Shown here: positions 35,924-44,226 of the stretch, piece by piece
How positions within the stretch are numbered: position 1 is the first letter of the stretch
Layout of the letters: the number at the start of each line of letters is the position of its first letter
NCBI GenBank assembly: GCA_963617485.1
Contig: CAVEPA010000013.1
Location: 1-51,909 of the forward strand
Reading direction: 5' to 3'
Length of the DNA stretch: 51,909 bases
DNA from: UBA1757 sp963617485
GTDB lineage: Bacteria; Bacteroidota; Bacteroidia; Bacteroidales; UBA1402
Translations under genes and position numbers: made by a program
The notes under the pieces: model-generated
Told to the model about the DNA's origin: nothing
The model's database searches: none
What the model saw: the letters and a program-made list of their open reading frames with translations, nothing else

Positions 35924-36514
35924 ATGTCAGAAAAGCATCGCGTAGCCATTTTCGCTTCGGGCTCCGGTTCAAATGCCGAGAATATCATCGGATATTTTAG
36001 AAACAAGCAGGGTGAAAATGCCATGGAAACCGAATTTCCCATCATACTTTGCAATAATCCCAAGGCCTACGTCTTTGAACGGGCCAAAAAATTGCAGGTT
36101 CCCTGCGAATGTTTCTCGCGCGAAGATTTCGAAAGCGGACACCTGCTGGCCAAACTGCAAGCCCTGAATATCGACTTTGTTGTGCTGGCGGGCTTTCTGT
36201 GGAAAGTTCCCCAAAACATTATCGAGGCCTACCCCAAAGCTATTGTCAATATTCATCCGGCCCTGCTGCCCAAGTTTGGCGGCAAAGGCATGTTCGGCGA
36301 CCGCGTTCATCAGGCTGTCGTGGAGGCCGGAGAAAAAGAGTCGGGCATTACCATCCATTACGTCAACGGGTTCTACGACAGCGGCGACATTATTTTTCAA
36401 GCCAAGTGTCCCGTGCTGCCCGGTGACGATTTTCATGAGGTCGCAAAAAAAGTGCACGCATTGGAATACGCACACTTTCCAGAAGTGATAGAACGGCTGC
36501 TCGCCGAACTTTAG
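35924..36514 (+). CDS. purN: Phosphoribosylglycinamide formyltransferase
   Basis: PurN transfers a formyl group from 10-formyl-THF to GAR in purine synthesis. The GSGSNAENI phosphate-binding loop is near residue 14. The VNIHPALLPKFGGKGMFG segment carries the catalytic Asn-His pair, and the catalytic Asp is in YDSGDIIFQ. The ATG at 35924 (MSEKHRVAIFASGSG) is preferred over a GTG at 35897; it gives 196 residues. It is apart from purC and purM and divergent from acpP. Confidence 0.95.
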   Translation: MSEKHRVAIFASGSGSNAENIIGYFRNKQGENAMETEFPIILCNNPKAYVFERAKKLQVPCECFSREDFESGHLLAKLQALNIDFVVLAGFLWKVPQNIIEAYPKAIVNIHPALLPKFGGKGMFGDRVHQAVVEAGEKESGITIHYVNGFYDSGDIIFQAKCPVLPGDDFHEVAKKVHALEYAHFPEVIERLLAEL

Positions 36515-36574
36515 CCAAGTTTTACCGCACTATATAAATAAGGTATAGCCCGGTTCAGCAGCTTTGCAAAGACA

Positions 36575-37267
36575 TTAGCCGCGCGGTTTCTCAACGAATT
36601 TGTAGCCAACTCCCTTGACGGTGACGATGTATTCGTCGCCTATCTTCTCGCGGATTTTGCGGATATGGACATCGATGGTACGGTCGCCCACCACCAGGCG
36701 GTTACCCCAAACCAAACGGAAGATGTCTTCGCGGGTAAAAACCTTTTCGGGACGTGACGAGAGCAGCGTCAGCAGTTCAAATTCCTTGCGGGGCAAAGAC
36801 ACTTGCTTGCCGTCAACAAAGACCGAGTAGCGCTCGCGGTCGACGATGAAGCCTTTGCCGGGCACCGTCTTGATTCTGCCACAATAGGGACGGATAATAT
36901 TCTTGATACGCTGCATAATCAGCAATTGGTTGGTATCGCGGGTGCCGAATTCATCAACACCGCAATCGAACCAGGTCCATTGCAATTCGAAATTCTTGTT
37001 ATCGTCCAGCAAGAAAAAAATATGCAGGGGCAAGGACTCTTTGTTTTTCTTGAGTTTCCTGCAGAGTTCCTGAGCACGGGCATCGTCAGCTTCCGTGTCG
37101 AAAATAGCCAGACAGGGTTGTTCTTCGAGCACATAATCCATTGCTTTCTGCGTGTTGTTAGTGTACTCAAAGTCCACAGCCATGTCTTCCAAAGATTCTT
37201 TAATTTGAGGTGCCACTTGCGCTAATTTTGAGGCAAATAGCAACACACATCCATTAAGCGATTTCAT
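36575..37267 (-). CDS. OmpR/PhoB-type response regulator with degenerate receiver domain
   Basis: The C-terminal winged-helix domain (about residues 135-227) is intact, with LPRKEFELLTLLSSRPEKVFTRE, VGDRTIDVHIRKIREKIG and VKGVGYKF, so DNA binding is expected. The receiver (1-120) keeps an Asp at 57 (AIFDTEAD). It lacks the acidic pair after the first strand (VLLFASK instead of a DD/DE pair), and the conserved Lys is Arg110 in a GTRD loop. Normal Mg-dependent phosphorylation is therefore doubtful. No histidine kinase is adjacent. The gene is a single unit with its own promoter, divergent from tyrS and convergent with purN. Confidence 0.88.
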   Translation of the reverse strand: MKSLNGCVLLFASKLAQVAPQIKESLEDMAVDFEYTNNTQKAMDYVLEEQPCLAIFDTEADDARAQELCRKLKKNKESLPLHIFFLLDDNKNFELQWTWFDCGVDEFGTRDTNQLLIMQRIKNIIRPYCGRIKTVPGKGFIVDRERYSVFVDGKQVSLPRKEFELLTLLSSRPEKVFTREDIFRLVWGNRLVVGDRTIDVHIRKIREKIGDEYIVTVKGVGYKFVEKPRG

Positions 37268-37291
37268 AGTGGGAAAATTTTATGTTCAGCG

Positions 37292-37324
37292 CAAAAATAA
37301 CACAAGCTTTATCGAAAGCAAAAC
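37292..37324 (-). promoter_or_regulatory. Promoter of the response-regulator gene
   Basis: On the minus strand TTTTG (37324-37320), a 19-nt spacer and TATTTTTGC (37300-37292) fit the Bacteroidetes consensus well. The leader is only about 20 nt. Confidence 0.62.
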
Positions 37325-37343
37325 TACATATGATAAATTTCTT

Positions 37344-37352
37344 TAATTTTGC
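37344..37352 (+). promoter_or_regulatory. Probable -7 element of tyrS
   Basis: TAATTTTGC matches TAnnTTTGC 38 nt before the chosen tyrS start; the -33 half is not convincing. Confidence 0.42.
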
Positions 37353-37390
37353 AGCCTTGTTTAATCTTGATTAAAAAAGCAATTACTACG

Positions 37391-38683
37391 ATGGATTTTA
37401 TTGAAGAACTCCGCTGGCGCGGCATGATTCACGACATGATGCCCGGCACGGAAGAGCAGCTCAAAAAAGAAATGACCACAGCCTATGTCGGCATCGATCC
37501 GACTGCAGACTCCTTGCATATCGGACACCTTTGCGGTGTGATGATGTTACGCCATTTCCAGCGTTGTGGTCACAAGCCCCTGGCCTTGATCGGAGGAGCC
37601 ACCGGCATGATTGGCGACCCCTCGGGCAAATCGCAGGAAAGGAACCTGCTCACCGAAGAAGTGCTGCGTCACAATGTGGAATGCATCAAAAAACAGCTGA
37701 GCCGCTTTCTCGACTTCGACAGCGATGCACCCAACCATGCCGAGCTGGTGAACAACTACGACTGGATTAAGGGATTTTCCTTCCTCGACTTCGCTCGTGA
37801 AGTAGGCAAACATATCACCGTCAACTATATGATGGCCAAGGATTCGGTCAAGAAGCGTCTCAACGGTGAAGCCCGCGACGGTCTTTCGTTTACCGAGTTC
37901 ACCTACCAGCTACTGCAAGGCTACGACTTCCTTTACCTGAACGAGCACAAGAACTGCAAACTACAGATGGGCGGCAGCGACCAATGGGGCAACATCACCA
38001 CCGGTACCGAGCTTATCCGCCGCACCAACGGCCGCGAAGCCTACGCCCTCACCTGCCCGCTTATCACCAAAGCCGATGGCGGCAAATTCGGCAAGACCGA
38101 AAGTGGCAATGTATGGTTGTCGGCCGAATACACTTCGCCTTACAAGTTCTGCCAGTTCTGGCTCAACGTGGGTGATGCCGATGCCGAAAAATATATCAAG
38201 ATATTCACTGCCATCGAGAAGGAAGAATGTGAAGCCCTGATTGCCGAACATCGCGCCGCTCCGCACCTGCGTCTGTTGCAGAAGCGTCTGGCCAAGGACG
38301 TTACCACGATGGTTCACGGCGAAGAAAACTACGACAAAGCCATGGAAGCCGCCGGCATTCTTTTCGGCAACGCTTCGCAAGACCAGCTGGCCCAGCTCGA
38401 CGAGAAGACTTTCCTTGATGTATTTGAAGGCGTACCCACTTTCGAGATTTCCAAAGATGCCTTGTCGGGAGGTATCCGCGCAGTGGACCTGCTCACCGAC
38501 CATGCAGCCGTATTTCCTTCCAAGAGCGAAATGCGCAAGACCGTGCAAGGCGGCGGTGTAGCCATCAATAAGGAGAAGCTTGCTGCCTTCGACTCCGTAA
38601 TCGACTGCAAGCAGTTGCTGAACGGGAAATACCTTCTGGCTCAACGCGGTAAGAAGAATTATTTCCTGCTGATGGCAAAATAA
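37391..38683 (+). CDS. tyrS: Tyrosyl-tRNA synthetase
   Basis: This class I synthetase charges tRNA-Tyr. The HIGH motif is at residues 43-46 (LHIGHLCGV). The tyrosine-binding region and QMGGSDQWGNITTG follow. GGKFGKTESG is the KMSKS-equivalent loop. An S4-like RNA-binding domain closes the protein (SEMRKTVQGGGVAINKEKL). The ATG at 37391 (MDFIEELRWRGM) is preferred over an upstream one at 37349, which lies over the probable promoter; this gives 430 residues. tRNA-Gln follows about 75 nt later with its own promoter. Confidence 0.96.
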   Translation: MDFIEELRWRGMIHDMMPGTEEQLKKEMTTAYVGIDPTADSLHIGHLCGVMMLRHFQRCGHKPLALIGGATGMIGDPSGKSQERNLLTEEVLRHNVECIKKQLSRFLDFDSDAPNHAELVNNYDWIKGFSFLDFAREVGKHITVNYMMAKDSVKKRLNGEARDGLSFTEFTYQLLQGYDFLYLNEHKNCKLQMGGSDQWGNITTGTELIRRTNGREAYALTCPLITKADGGKFGKTESGNVWLSAEYTSPYKFCQFWLNVGDADAEKYIKIFTAIEKEECEALIAEHRAAPHLRLLQKRLAKDVTTMVHGEENYDKAMEAAGILFGNASQDQLAQLDEKTFLDVFEGVPTFEISKDALSGGIRAVDLLTDHAAVFPSKSEMRKTVQGGGVAINKEKLAAFDSVIDCKQLLNGKYLLAQRGKKNYFLLMAK

Positions 38684-38694
38684 CATCGCGAAAG

Positions 38695-38728
38695 TTTGGA
38701 TTTTTGTCACAAAAAGAACTACATTTGC
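38695..38728 (+). promoter_or_regulatory. Promoter of tRNA-Gln
   Basis: TTTG (38695-38698), a 21-nt spacer and TACATTTGC (38720-38728) fit the Bacteroidetes consensus, with initiation expected about 25 nt before the tRNA. Confidence 0.58.
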
Positions 38729-38758
38729 GCGCTTTTTACAGAAAAGCGCTTTGATGAT

Positions 38759-38829
38759 TGTCCAATGGTGTAATGGTAGCACTGCAGTTTTTGGTACTGC
38801 CTGTGGTGGTTCGAATCCGCCTTGGACAA
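38759..38829 (+). tRNA. tRNA-Gln (anticodon TTG)
   Basis: The cloverleaf closes throughout. The acceptor TGTCCAA pairs with TTGGACA (38822-38828), with discriminator A. The D stem is GTGT/GCAC, the anticodon stem GCAGT/ACTGC has the loop TTTTGGT (anticodon TTG), the variable loop is CTGT, and the T stem GGTGG/CCGCC has the loop TTCGAAT. CCA is not encoded. A terminator follows at once. Confidence 0.96.
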
Positions 38830-38837
38830 CATAAGAC

Positions 38838-38868
38838 AGACCTCGGGAAACCGGGGTCTTGTTTTTTT
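38838..38868 (+). terminator. Rho-independent terminator of tRNA-Gln
   Basis: AGACCTCGG-GAAA-CCGGGGTCT forms a 9-bp stem (one U-G pair) with a stable GAAA tetraloop, followed by TG and seven T. Confidence 0.9.
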
Positions 38869-38904
38869 GTATAAATCTTTCATATACATTTTTCTATCAT
38901 TTTC

Positions 38905-38936
38905 TTTGGCCGCTCGATATTAATGTATACTTTTGC
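38905..38936 (+). promoter_or_regulatory. Promoter of the argR-led arginine/proline operon
   Basis: TTTG (38905-38908), a 19-nt spacer and TACTTTTGC (38928-38936) match the Bacteroidetes promoter consensus. Initiation is expected near 38943, just before a candidate ARG-box. Confidence 0.65.
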
Positions 38937-38946
38937 AGGCATTTTC

Positions 38947-38960
38947 TGCATTTGTATTCA
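38947..38960 (+). promoter_or_regulatory. Candidate ArgR operator (ARG-box-like)
   Basis: TGCATTTGTATTCA fits the ARG-box core TGAAT-N4-ATTCA with one mismatch and lies immediately downstream of the predicted transcription start. A weaker match (TGTATACTTTTGCA, 38924-38937) overlaps the -7 element, 23 bp away centre to centre. Assignment is by similarity to the known ArgR sites of other phyla. Confidence 0.45.
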
Positions 38961-38983
38961 CAACCAACCAAAATGTTTTAGGT

Positions 38984-39463
38984 ATGAAGGATAAAGGCAA
39001 CCGTTTGAAAAGCATCAGGAAATACGTTTCCTCACAGAAAATCAGCAGCCAAGAAGAACTGCTGCAACTGCTCTCGGACGAAGGGTTCGTCCTGACCCAG
39101 GCCACGCTTTCGCGCGACCTCAAGCAATTGAAAATCGCAAAGATGCCCGACTATGAAGGCGGTTACATTTACGTTCTGCCCGAAGAAAGTTCGCCGCTCA
39201 GCAAATCGGCCCGCATGAAAACCCAAGAAATTCATTTCGCGGCCACGGGCTTCATTTCCATCGCTTTTTGCGGGCCTTTTGCCGTTGTCAAGACCAAGCC
39301 TGCATTTGCAGGAGGTATTGCTGCCGAAATAGACCGGCGCTCGTCCAAAAACATTTTGGGAACTATCGCCGGTGACGATACCATTCTGGTGATTCCCCGC
39401 GAAGGCACCGACCGACGCAAGATGTTGCGAACATTGTCAGAAATTTTGCCCATCAACCGCTAA
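38984..39463 (+). CDS. argR: Arginine repressor
   Basis: ArgR senses L-arginine and represses arginine synthesis genes. The ATG at 38984 (MKDKGNRLKSIRKYVSSQ) is preferred to an upstream ATG at 38933 that lies in the promoter. The 159 residues contain a winged helix at about 8-70, with EELLQLLSDEGFVLTQATLSRDLKQL as the recognition region. A C-terminal hexamerisation and arginine-binding domain holds the GTIAGDDTILVIPRE segment with the GDDT arginine motif. It heads the operon it most likely controls, so autoregulation is expected. Confidence 0.94.
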   Translation: MKDKGNRLKSIRKYVSSQKISSQEELLQLLSDEGFVLTQATLSRDLKQLKIAKMPDYEGGYIYVLPEESSPLSKSARMKTQEIHFAATGFISIAFCGPFAVVKTKPAFAGGIAAEIDRRSSKNILGTIAGDDTILVIPREGTDRRKMLRTLSEILPINR

Positions 39464-39491
39464 TTTCAAATAAATCATAAGACACGTTTCA

Positions 39492-39527
39492 TCTCCCTTT
39501 GAGGCCAAGTCAGGCACGAAAGGGAGA
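39492..39527 (+). promoter_or_regulatory. Hairpin between argR and the biosynthetic genes
   Basis: TCTCCCTTT pairs with AAAGGGAGA (perfect 9-bp stem, 18-nt loop) in the 89-nt gap after argR, followed by GGGGTTTTG rather than a full T-run. It may act as a partial terminator or processing site that lets argR be expressed separately. Confidence 0.45.
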
Positions 39528-39552
39528 GGGGTTTTGCGAATCTATCACTCAA

Positions 39553-40110
39553 ATGGAAACAGAAGAAATTCAAATTGTCATCGCTGACGAAAGGCATCTT
39601 CCATACGTTGATACCATCCTGAAAACTATCGAAGAGGCAGCCAAAGTGCGCGGCACCGGCATTGCCAAACGAAGCAACGAATACCTTTCACAGAAAATCC
39701 TCGAGGGCAAGGGCATCTTGGCACTTTGCGGCGACGAGTTTGCCGGTTTTTGCTACATCGAGACTTGGGGAAACAAACAGTATGTGGCCAACTCGGGTCT
39801 AATCGTTGTGGAAAAGTTTCGCGGCCACGGCCTGGCCAAGCGCATCAAGCAAAGAGCTTTTGCCTTGTCACGAGAGCGTTTTCCCAATGCCAAGCTTTTT
39901 GGCCTCACCACGGGTGCCGCCGTCATGAAAATCAACTACGAGCTGGGCTATCGTCCGGTAACCTTCGCCGAACTCACCGACGACGATGCCTTCTGGAAGG
40001 GTTGCCAAAGCTGCGTCAACTACCCCATCCTTCAGGAGAAAAAGCGCCGTTTCTGCATGTGCACGGCTATGCTTTACGACCCCGAAGAACATATCAAGAT
40101 TGAAAAGTAA
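39553..40110 (+). CDS. GNAT-family N-acyltransferase, probable N-acylglutamate synthase of arginine synthesis
   Basis: 185 residues from the ATG at 39553. The acyl-CoA-binding loop is RGHGLAKRI (residues 90-98), preceded by SGLIVVEKF. The C-terminal third has four Cys in a C-x2-C-x13-C-x-C pattern (151, 154, 168, 170), suggesting a bound metal. It stands between argR and argG, where a first-step N-acylation of glutamate would be needed. Because the operon ends with an ArgF'-type enzyme acting on succinylated ornithine, the acyl donor could be succinyl-CoA. This is inferred from context; the sequence alone only supports a GNAT enzyme. Confidence 0.8.
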   Translation: METEEIQIVIADERHLPYVDTILKTIEEAAKVRGTGIAKRSNEYLSQKILEGKGILALCGDEFAGFCYIETWGNKQYVANSGLIVVEKFRGHGLAKRIKQRAFALSRERFPNAKLFGLTTGAAVMKINYELGYRPVTFAELTDDDAFWKGCQSCVNYPILQEKKRRFCMCTAMLYDPEEHIKIEK

Positions 40111-40130
40111 AACCATAAAAACGAAACACG

Positions 40131-41345
40131 ATGAAAGAGAAAGTAGTATTGGCATATAGCGGAGGTTTGGACACCTCGTTTTGCGTCAAATATCTGAGCG
40201 AAGAAAAAGGTTACGATGTTTATACCGCTTTGGCCAACACCGGCGGATTCAGTGCCGAAGAAATTGCTGCCGTCGAGAAGAAGGCTTACCAGCTGGGCGC
40301 AGTCAAGCACGTCACCCTCGACATTGCCGAAGACTATTACAACCGGAGCATCCGCTATATGGTTTACGGCAATATCCTCAGAGGCGGCACCTACCCCATT
40401 TCGGTAAGTTCCGAACGTACCTTCCAGGCCATCGCCATCATCAACTACGCCAAGTCTATCGGTGCCAAATATGTGGCTCACGGCAGTACGGGCGCGGGCA
40501 ACGACCAGGTTCGCTTCGACCTCACCTTCCAGATTCTGGCTCCCGAAATCGGCATCATCACTCCTACACGCGACATGGTGCTGACGCGTGAATACGAAAT
40601 CAACTATCTGAAGGAGAAAGGCTTCGTAGCCGACTTCAAGAAGATGGAATACTCCATCAACAAGGGTCTTTGGGGAACTTCCATCGGCGGCAAGGAAACG
40701 TTGAAATCCAATCAGACCCTGCCCGAGGAGGCTTATCCTTCGCAGGTGGTCAAAAATGGCAGTGAAACGCTCACCATCGATTTCGTCAAGGGCGAAATTA
40801 GCGCCGTCAACGGCCAGGCCTTCAACAGCAAAGTGGATGCCATCAGAAAGGTGGAAGAAATCGGCTCGGCCTACGGCTTGGGACGCGACATGCATATCGG
40901 CGACACCATCATCGGCATCAAGGGCCGCGTAGGCTTCGAAGCTGCCGGTCCGCTACTTATCATCAATGCGCACAAGATGCTGGAAAAACACTGTCTGACC
41001 AAATGGCAGCAGTATTGGAAAGACCAAATTGGCAACTGGTACGGCATGTTCTTGCACGAAGCCCAGTATCTGGAACCCGTTATGCGCGATATGGAAGCCT
41101 TCTTGGAAAGCTCGCAGAAGAATGTTACGGGCAAGGTTATCATCGAATTGCACCCGCATTATTATACATTGGTCGGCATTGAAAGCGACTACGATCTGAT
41201 GAAGACCGACTTCGGCGAATACGGCGAAGTGAACAAAGCTTGGGATGCCAACGACATGAAGGGTTTTGTCAAGATTATGGGCAACCAGATGAAGATTTAC
41301 CAAAACGTGCAGAACCGCGTAGCCAAAAACCAGAACCATGATTAA
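40131..41345 (+). CDS. argG: Argininosuccinate synthase
   Basis: ArgG condenses citrulline and aspartate with ATP. The PP-motif AYSGGLDTS (residues 8-16) binds ATP, and AHGSTGAGNDQVRFD supplies the citrulline/aspartate site. The length of 404 residues is typical. The end overlaps argC by 8 nt. In Bacteroidetes the citrulline must first be freed from N-succinylcitrulline; the deacylase for this is not in the window. Confidence 0.95.
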   Translation: MKEKVVLAYSGGLDTSFCVKYLSEEKGYDVYTALANTGGFSAEEIAAVEKKAYQLGAVKHVTLDIAEDYYNRSIRYMVYGNILRGGTYPISVSSERTFQAIAIINYAKSIGAKYVAHGSTGAGNDQVRFDLTFQILAPEIGIITPTRDMVLTREYEINYLKEKGFVADFKKMEYSINKGLWGTSIGGKETLKSNQTLPEEAYPSQVVKNGSETLTIDFVKGEISAVNGQAFNSKVDAIRKVEEIGSAYGLGRDMHIGDTIIGIKGRVGFEAAGPLLIINAHKMLEKHCLTKWQQYWKDQIGNWYGMFLHEAQYLEPVMRDMEAFLESSQKNVTGKVIIELHPHYYTLVGIESDYDLMKTDFGEYGEVNKAWDANDMKGFVKIMGNQMKIYQNVQNRVAKNQNHD

Positions 41346-42300
41346 AGCCGGTATCATTGGCGGGGCGGGCTACACGGCTGGAGAATTGCTACGCATACTC
41401 ATCCATCATCCGCAGACCGAGATTGTCTTTGTCAACAGCTCCAGCAACGCAGGAAACAGCCTCGCGTCGGTGCATAGCGGACTGATTGGCGAATGTGAGC
41501 TTTGTTTTACCGACGATTTGCCTTTCGAAAAGATTGACGTGCTGTTCATCTGCTCCGGTCATGGCGACAGCAAGAAGTTTCTGGAGGCTCACAGCCTGCC
41601 TTCGTCGCTGAAAATCATCGACTTGTCCACCGATTATCGCGACGAGAGCAATGGCTTTGTGTATGGTCTGCCCGAATATCAGCGCAGCCGCATACAAGGC
41701 GCTCAGAAGATTGCCAACCCTGGATGTTTTGCCACCTGCATACAATTGGCGCTCTTGCCGCTGGCCAAGGCACAACTGCTGCAAGACGATGTGCACGTAA
41801 CAGCCATTACGGGTTCCACTGGTGCGGGCGTAAAGCCTTCGGCCACTACGCATTTCAGTTGGCGCAACGACAACATTTCGGTGTACAAAGCCTTTACTCA
41901 CCAACATCTGATTGAGATTAACCAAACGCTCAAGCATTTGCAGCCCGGTTTTGCATACGAAGTGAATTTCGTCCCTATGCGAGGCGATTTCGCTCGCGGC
42001 ATCTTTGCATCTGTATACACAAAATGCGGCTTGTCAGAAGAGGAGGCAATTGCCTTGTACCGAGACTTTTATCGCAATGCAGCCTTTACTTTTGTTACCG
42101 ATGCCGACATCGATATGAAACAAGTTGTCAACACCAACAAGGCCTTGGTGCAGGTACGCAAGCACGGCGACAAACTGCATATACTTTCAACCATCGACAA
42201 CCTGGCTAAAGGCGCTTCCGGCCAAGCTGTCCAAAACATGAACCTGATGTTCGGCCTGGACGAGAAGACGGGCCTCGGCCTAAAGGGCATCGGTTTTTAA
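41338..42300 (+). CDS. argC: N-acyl-gamma-glutamyl-phosphate reductase
   Basis: ArgC reduces the acylated glutamyl phosphate to the semialdehyde using NADPH. The Rossmann start is AGIIGGAGYTAGELLRIL (4-21), and the catalytic Cys130 is in ANPGCFATC. VPMRGDFARGI near residue 211 is also typical. The length of 320 residues is normal. It overlaps argG by 8 nt and precedes argD by 10 nt. The kinase that makes its substrate (argB) is absent here and must be elsewhere. The acyl group is probably succinyl given argF'. Confidence 0.95.
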   Translation: MIKAGIIGGAGYTAGELLRILIHHPQTEIVFVNSSSNAGNSLASVHSGLIGECELCFTDDLPFEKIDVLFICSGHGDSKKFLEAHSLPSSLKIIDLSTDYRDESNGFVYGLPEYQRSRIQGAQKIANPGCFATCIQLALLPLAKAQLLQDDVHVTAITGSTGAGVKPSATTHFSWRNDNISVYKAFTHQHLIEINQTLKHLQPGFAYEVNFVPMRGDFARGIFASVYTKCGLSEEEAIALYRDFYRNAAFTFVTDADIDMKQVVNTNKALVQVRKHGDKLHILSTIDNLAKGASGQAVQNMNLMFGLDEKTGLGLKGIGF

Positions 42301-42310
42301 AGTTATTACC

Positions 42311-43432
42311 ATGAACTTATTCGATGTATATCCTTTGTTCCAAGTGGACATTGTCAAGGGCAAAGGCTGCCACGTTTGGGACAGCAAGGGCCAGGAATAT
42401 CTCGACCTTTATGGCGGACATGCCGTTATTTCGATAGGCCATGCGCACCAACATTATGTGGAGATGATTTCCAAGCAAGTGGCTCAGCTGGGTTTTTATT
42501 CCAACTCTGTCATCAACAGCCTGCAACGCGAGTTCGCACAGCGTTTAGGCAAGGCCTGCGGCTACGACGACTACAGCTTGTTTCTGGTGAACTCCGGGGC
42601 CGAAGCCAACGAAAACGCACTCAAACTGGCATCTTTCCACACTGGGCGCAAGAAGGTGGTGGCTTTCAAGAAAGCCTTTCACGGCAGGACTTCGGCCGCC
42701 GTGCGCGTCACCGATAACCCCAAAATCGTGGCTCCCATCAACGAGGGGCTGGAAGTGGAATTCATTGCATTGAACGATATCCAAGCCGTCAAAAAAGCGT
42801 TGGCCGCTCAAGATGTCTGCGCCGTAATGATTGAAGGCATTATGGGCGTGGGCGGCATACAGCTTCCCGACGACGAGTTCCTGCGCGAACTGCGTGAGGT
42901 CTGCACCGCCACAGGAACCGTACTCATTTTGGACGAAATACAGTCGGGTTATGGCCGCAGCGGCAAATTCTTCGCTCATCAGTACAGCGGCATACGTCCC
43001 GACCTGATTACCGTAGCCAAGGGCATCGCCAATGGTTTTCCTATGAGCGGCGTGCTTATCTCGCCCATGTTCGAGGCTGTGTACGGTATGCTGGGTACCA
43101 CTTTCGGCGGCAACCATCTGGCTTGCGCCGCGGCTCTGGCCGTGCTCGATGTCATCGAGAGTGAACACCTCATCGACAATGCCGCCAAGGTGGGAGATTT
43201 TCTTTTGGAAGAATGTCGCAAGTTGCCGCAAATTAAGGATGTACGCGGCCGCGGCCTGATGATAGGATTGGAATTCGATCAGCCTATCAAGGAACTTCGT
43301 CAGGCTTTGCTCTACGACAAGCATATTTTTACAGGGGTGAGCGGTGCCAATGTCATCAGGCTCTTGCCTCCGCTTTGTCTGTCCAAACAAGAGGCGCAGT
43401 GTTTCATCGACTCATTAAGGGATTTGCTATGA
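42311..43432 (+). CDS. argD: N-acylornithine aminotransferase
   Basis: This PLP enzyme transaminates the acylated glutamate semialdehyde to acylornithine. PLP-binding features are VNSGAEANENALKLA, the LDEIQSGYGRSGKFF segment with the PLP-contacting Asp, and the Schiff-base Lys in TVAKGIANGFP (about residue 237). The length is 373 residues, slightly shorter than in E. coli. The last codons run into the proC start with an ATGA overlap (43429-43432). Confidence 0.94.
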   Translation: MNLFDVYPLFQVDIVKGKGCHVWDSKGQEYLDLYGGHAVISIGHAHQHYVEMISKQVAQLGFYSNSVINSLQREFAQRLGKACGYDDYSLFLVNSGAEANENALKLASFHTGRKKVVAFKKAFHGRTSAAVRVTDNPKIVAPINEGLEVEFIALNDIQAVKKALAAQDVCAVMIEGIMGVGGIQLPDDEFLRELREVCTATGTVLILDEIQSGYGRSGKFFAHQYSGIRPDLITVAKGIANGFPMSGVLISPMFEAVYGMLGTTFGGNHLACAAALAVLDVIESEHLIDNAAKVGDFLLEECRKLPQIKDVRGRGLMIGLEFDQPIKELRQALLYDKHIFTGVSGANVIRLLPPLCLSKQEAQCFIDSLRDLL

Positions 43433-44211
43433 AAATAGGTATTATCGGCGCAGGAAATATGGGTGGCGCCATTGCAAGAGGACTTGTAAAAACCGCACAG
43501 TTCAAATCCAGCGACATCATTGTCAGCGACCTGTCCGAAACTTGTCTGGAAACATTGAAGGGCGATTGCCCCGACATTTGCACCTGCAAGGATAACCTGC
43601 AGGCCGCCCAAGCCGACATCGTACTGCTGGCCGTCAAACCTTGGCTGGTCAATGTGGTTCTATGCGAAGTCGGTTCAGTGCTCAACAACAGCAAGATTCT
43701 GATTGTAGTGGCCGCCGGCATCAATTTTGAGCATATCTATCAGCATCTGCCCGAAGAGATGGATTTGCTGCCCTGCTATCGTCTGATTCCCAATACGGCC
43801 ATCAGCGAGCAGGAAAGCATGAACCTGTTTGCCGCCTGCAACACGACACCAGAACAGAACGATTATATTTTTTCCATCTTCGGCAAGATGGGCAGTTGCC
43901 TGTTGCTGGACGAAGACAAGATGAATGCTGCCACGGCACTCACTTCTTGCGGCATTGCCTATGCTTTGCGCTATGTACGCGCATCGGTGCTGGCCGCAGT
44001 AGAGATGGGGTTCCGTCCGGCCCAGGCGCAGGAGATGGTGGCTCAGACCATCAAGGGGGCAGCGGCTTTACTGTTGAAGGGCGACACCACTGCCGAGCAG
44101 GAAATTGACAAGGTTTGCACGCCTGGAGGCATTACCATTAAAGGGTTGAACGAGATGGAGGCCAGGGGCTTCAGCAATGCTGTCATTCAAGGCTTGAAAG
44201 CCAGCCTCTAA
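43429..44211 (+). CDS. proC: Pyrroline-5-carboxylate reductase
   Basis: ProC performs the last step of proline synthesis with NAD(P)H. The ATG at 43429 overlaps the argD stop as ATGA, so translation is coupled; the open frame upstream belongs to the argD shadow. The Rossmann motif is GIIGAGNMGGAIA (3-15). MNAATALTSCGIAYALRYV and the VCTPGGITIKGLNEME signature follow. The length of 260 residues is normal. It is followed by proB after 15 nt. Confidence 0.94.
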   Translation: MKIGIIGAGNMGGAIARGLVKTAQFKSSDIIVSDLSETCLETLKGDCPDICTCKDNLQAAQADIVLLAVKPWLVNVVLCEVGSVLNNSKILIVVAAGINFEHIYQHLPEEMDLLPCYRLIPNTAISEQESMNLFAACNTTPEQNDYIFSIFGKMGSCLLLDEDKMNAATALTSCGIAYALRYVRASVLAAVEMGFRPAQAQEMVAQTIKGAAALLLKGDTTAEQEIDKVCTPGGITIKGLNEMEARGFSNAVIQGLKASL

Positions 44212-44226
44212 GGGTCCACACATACC

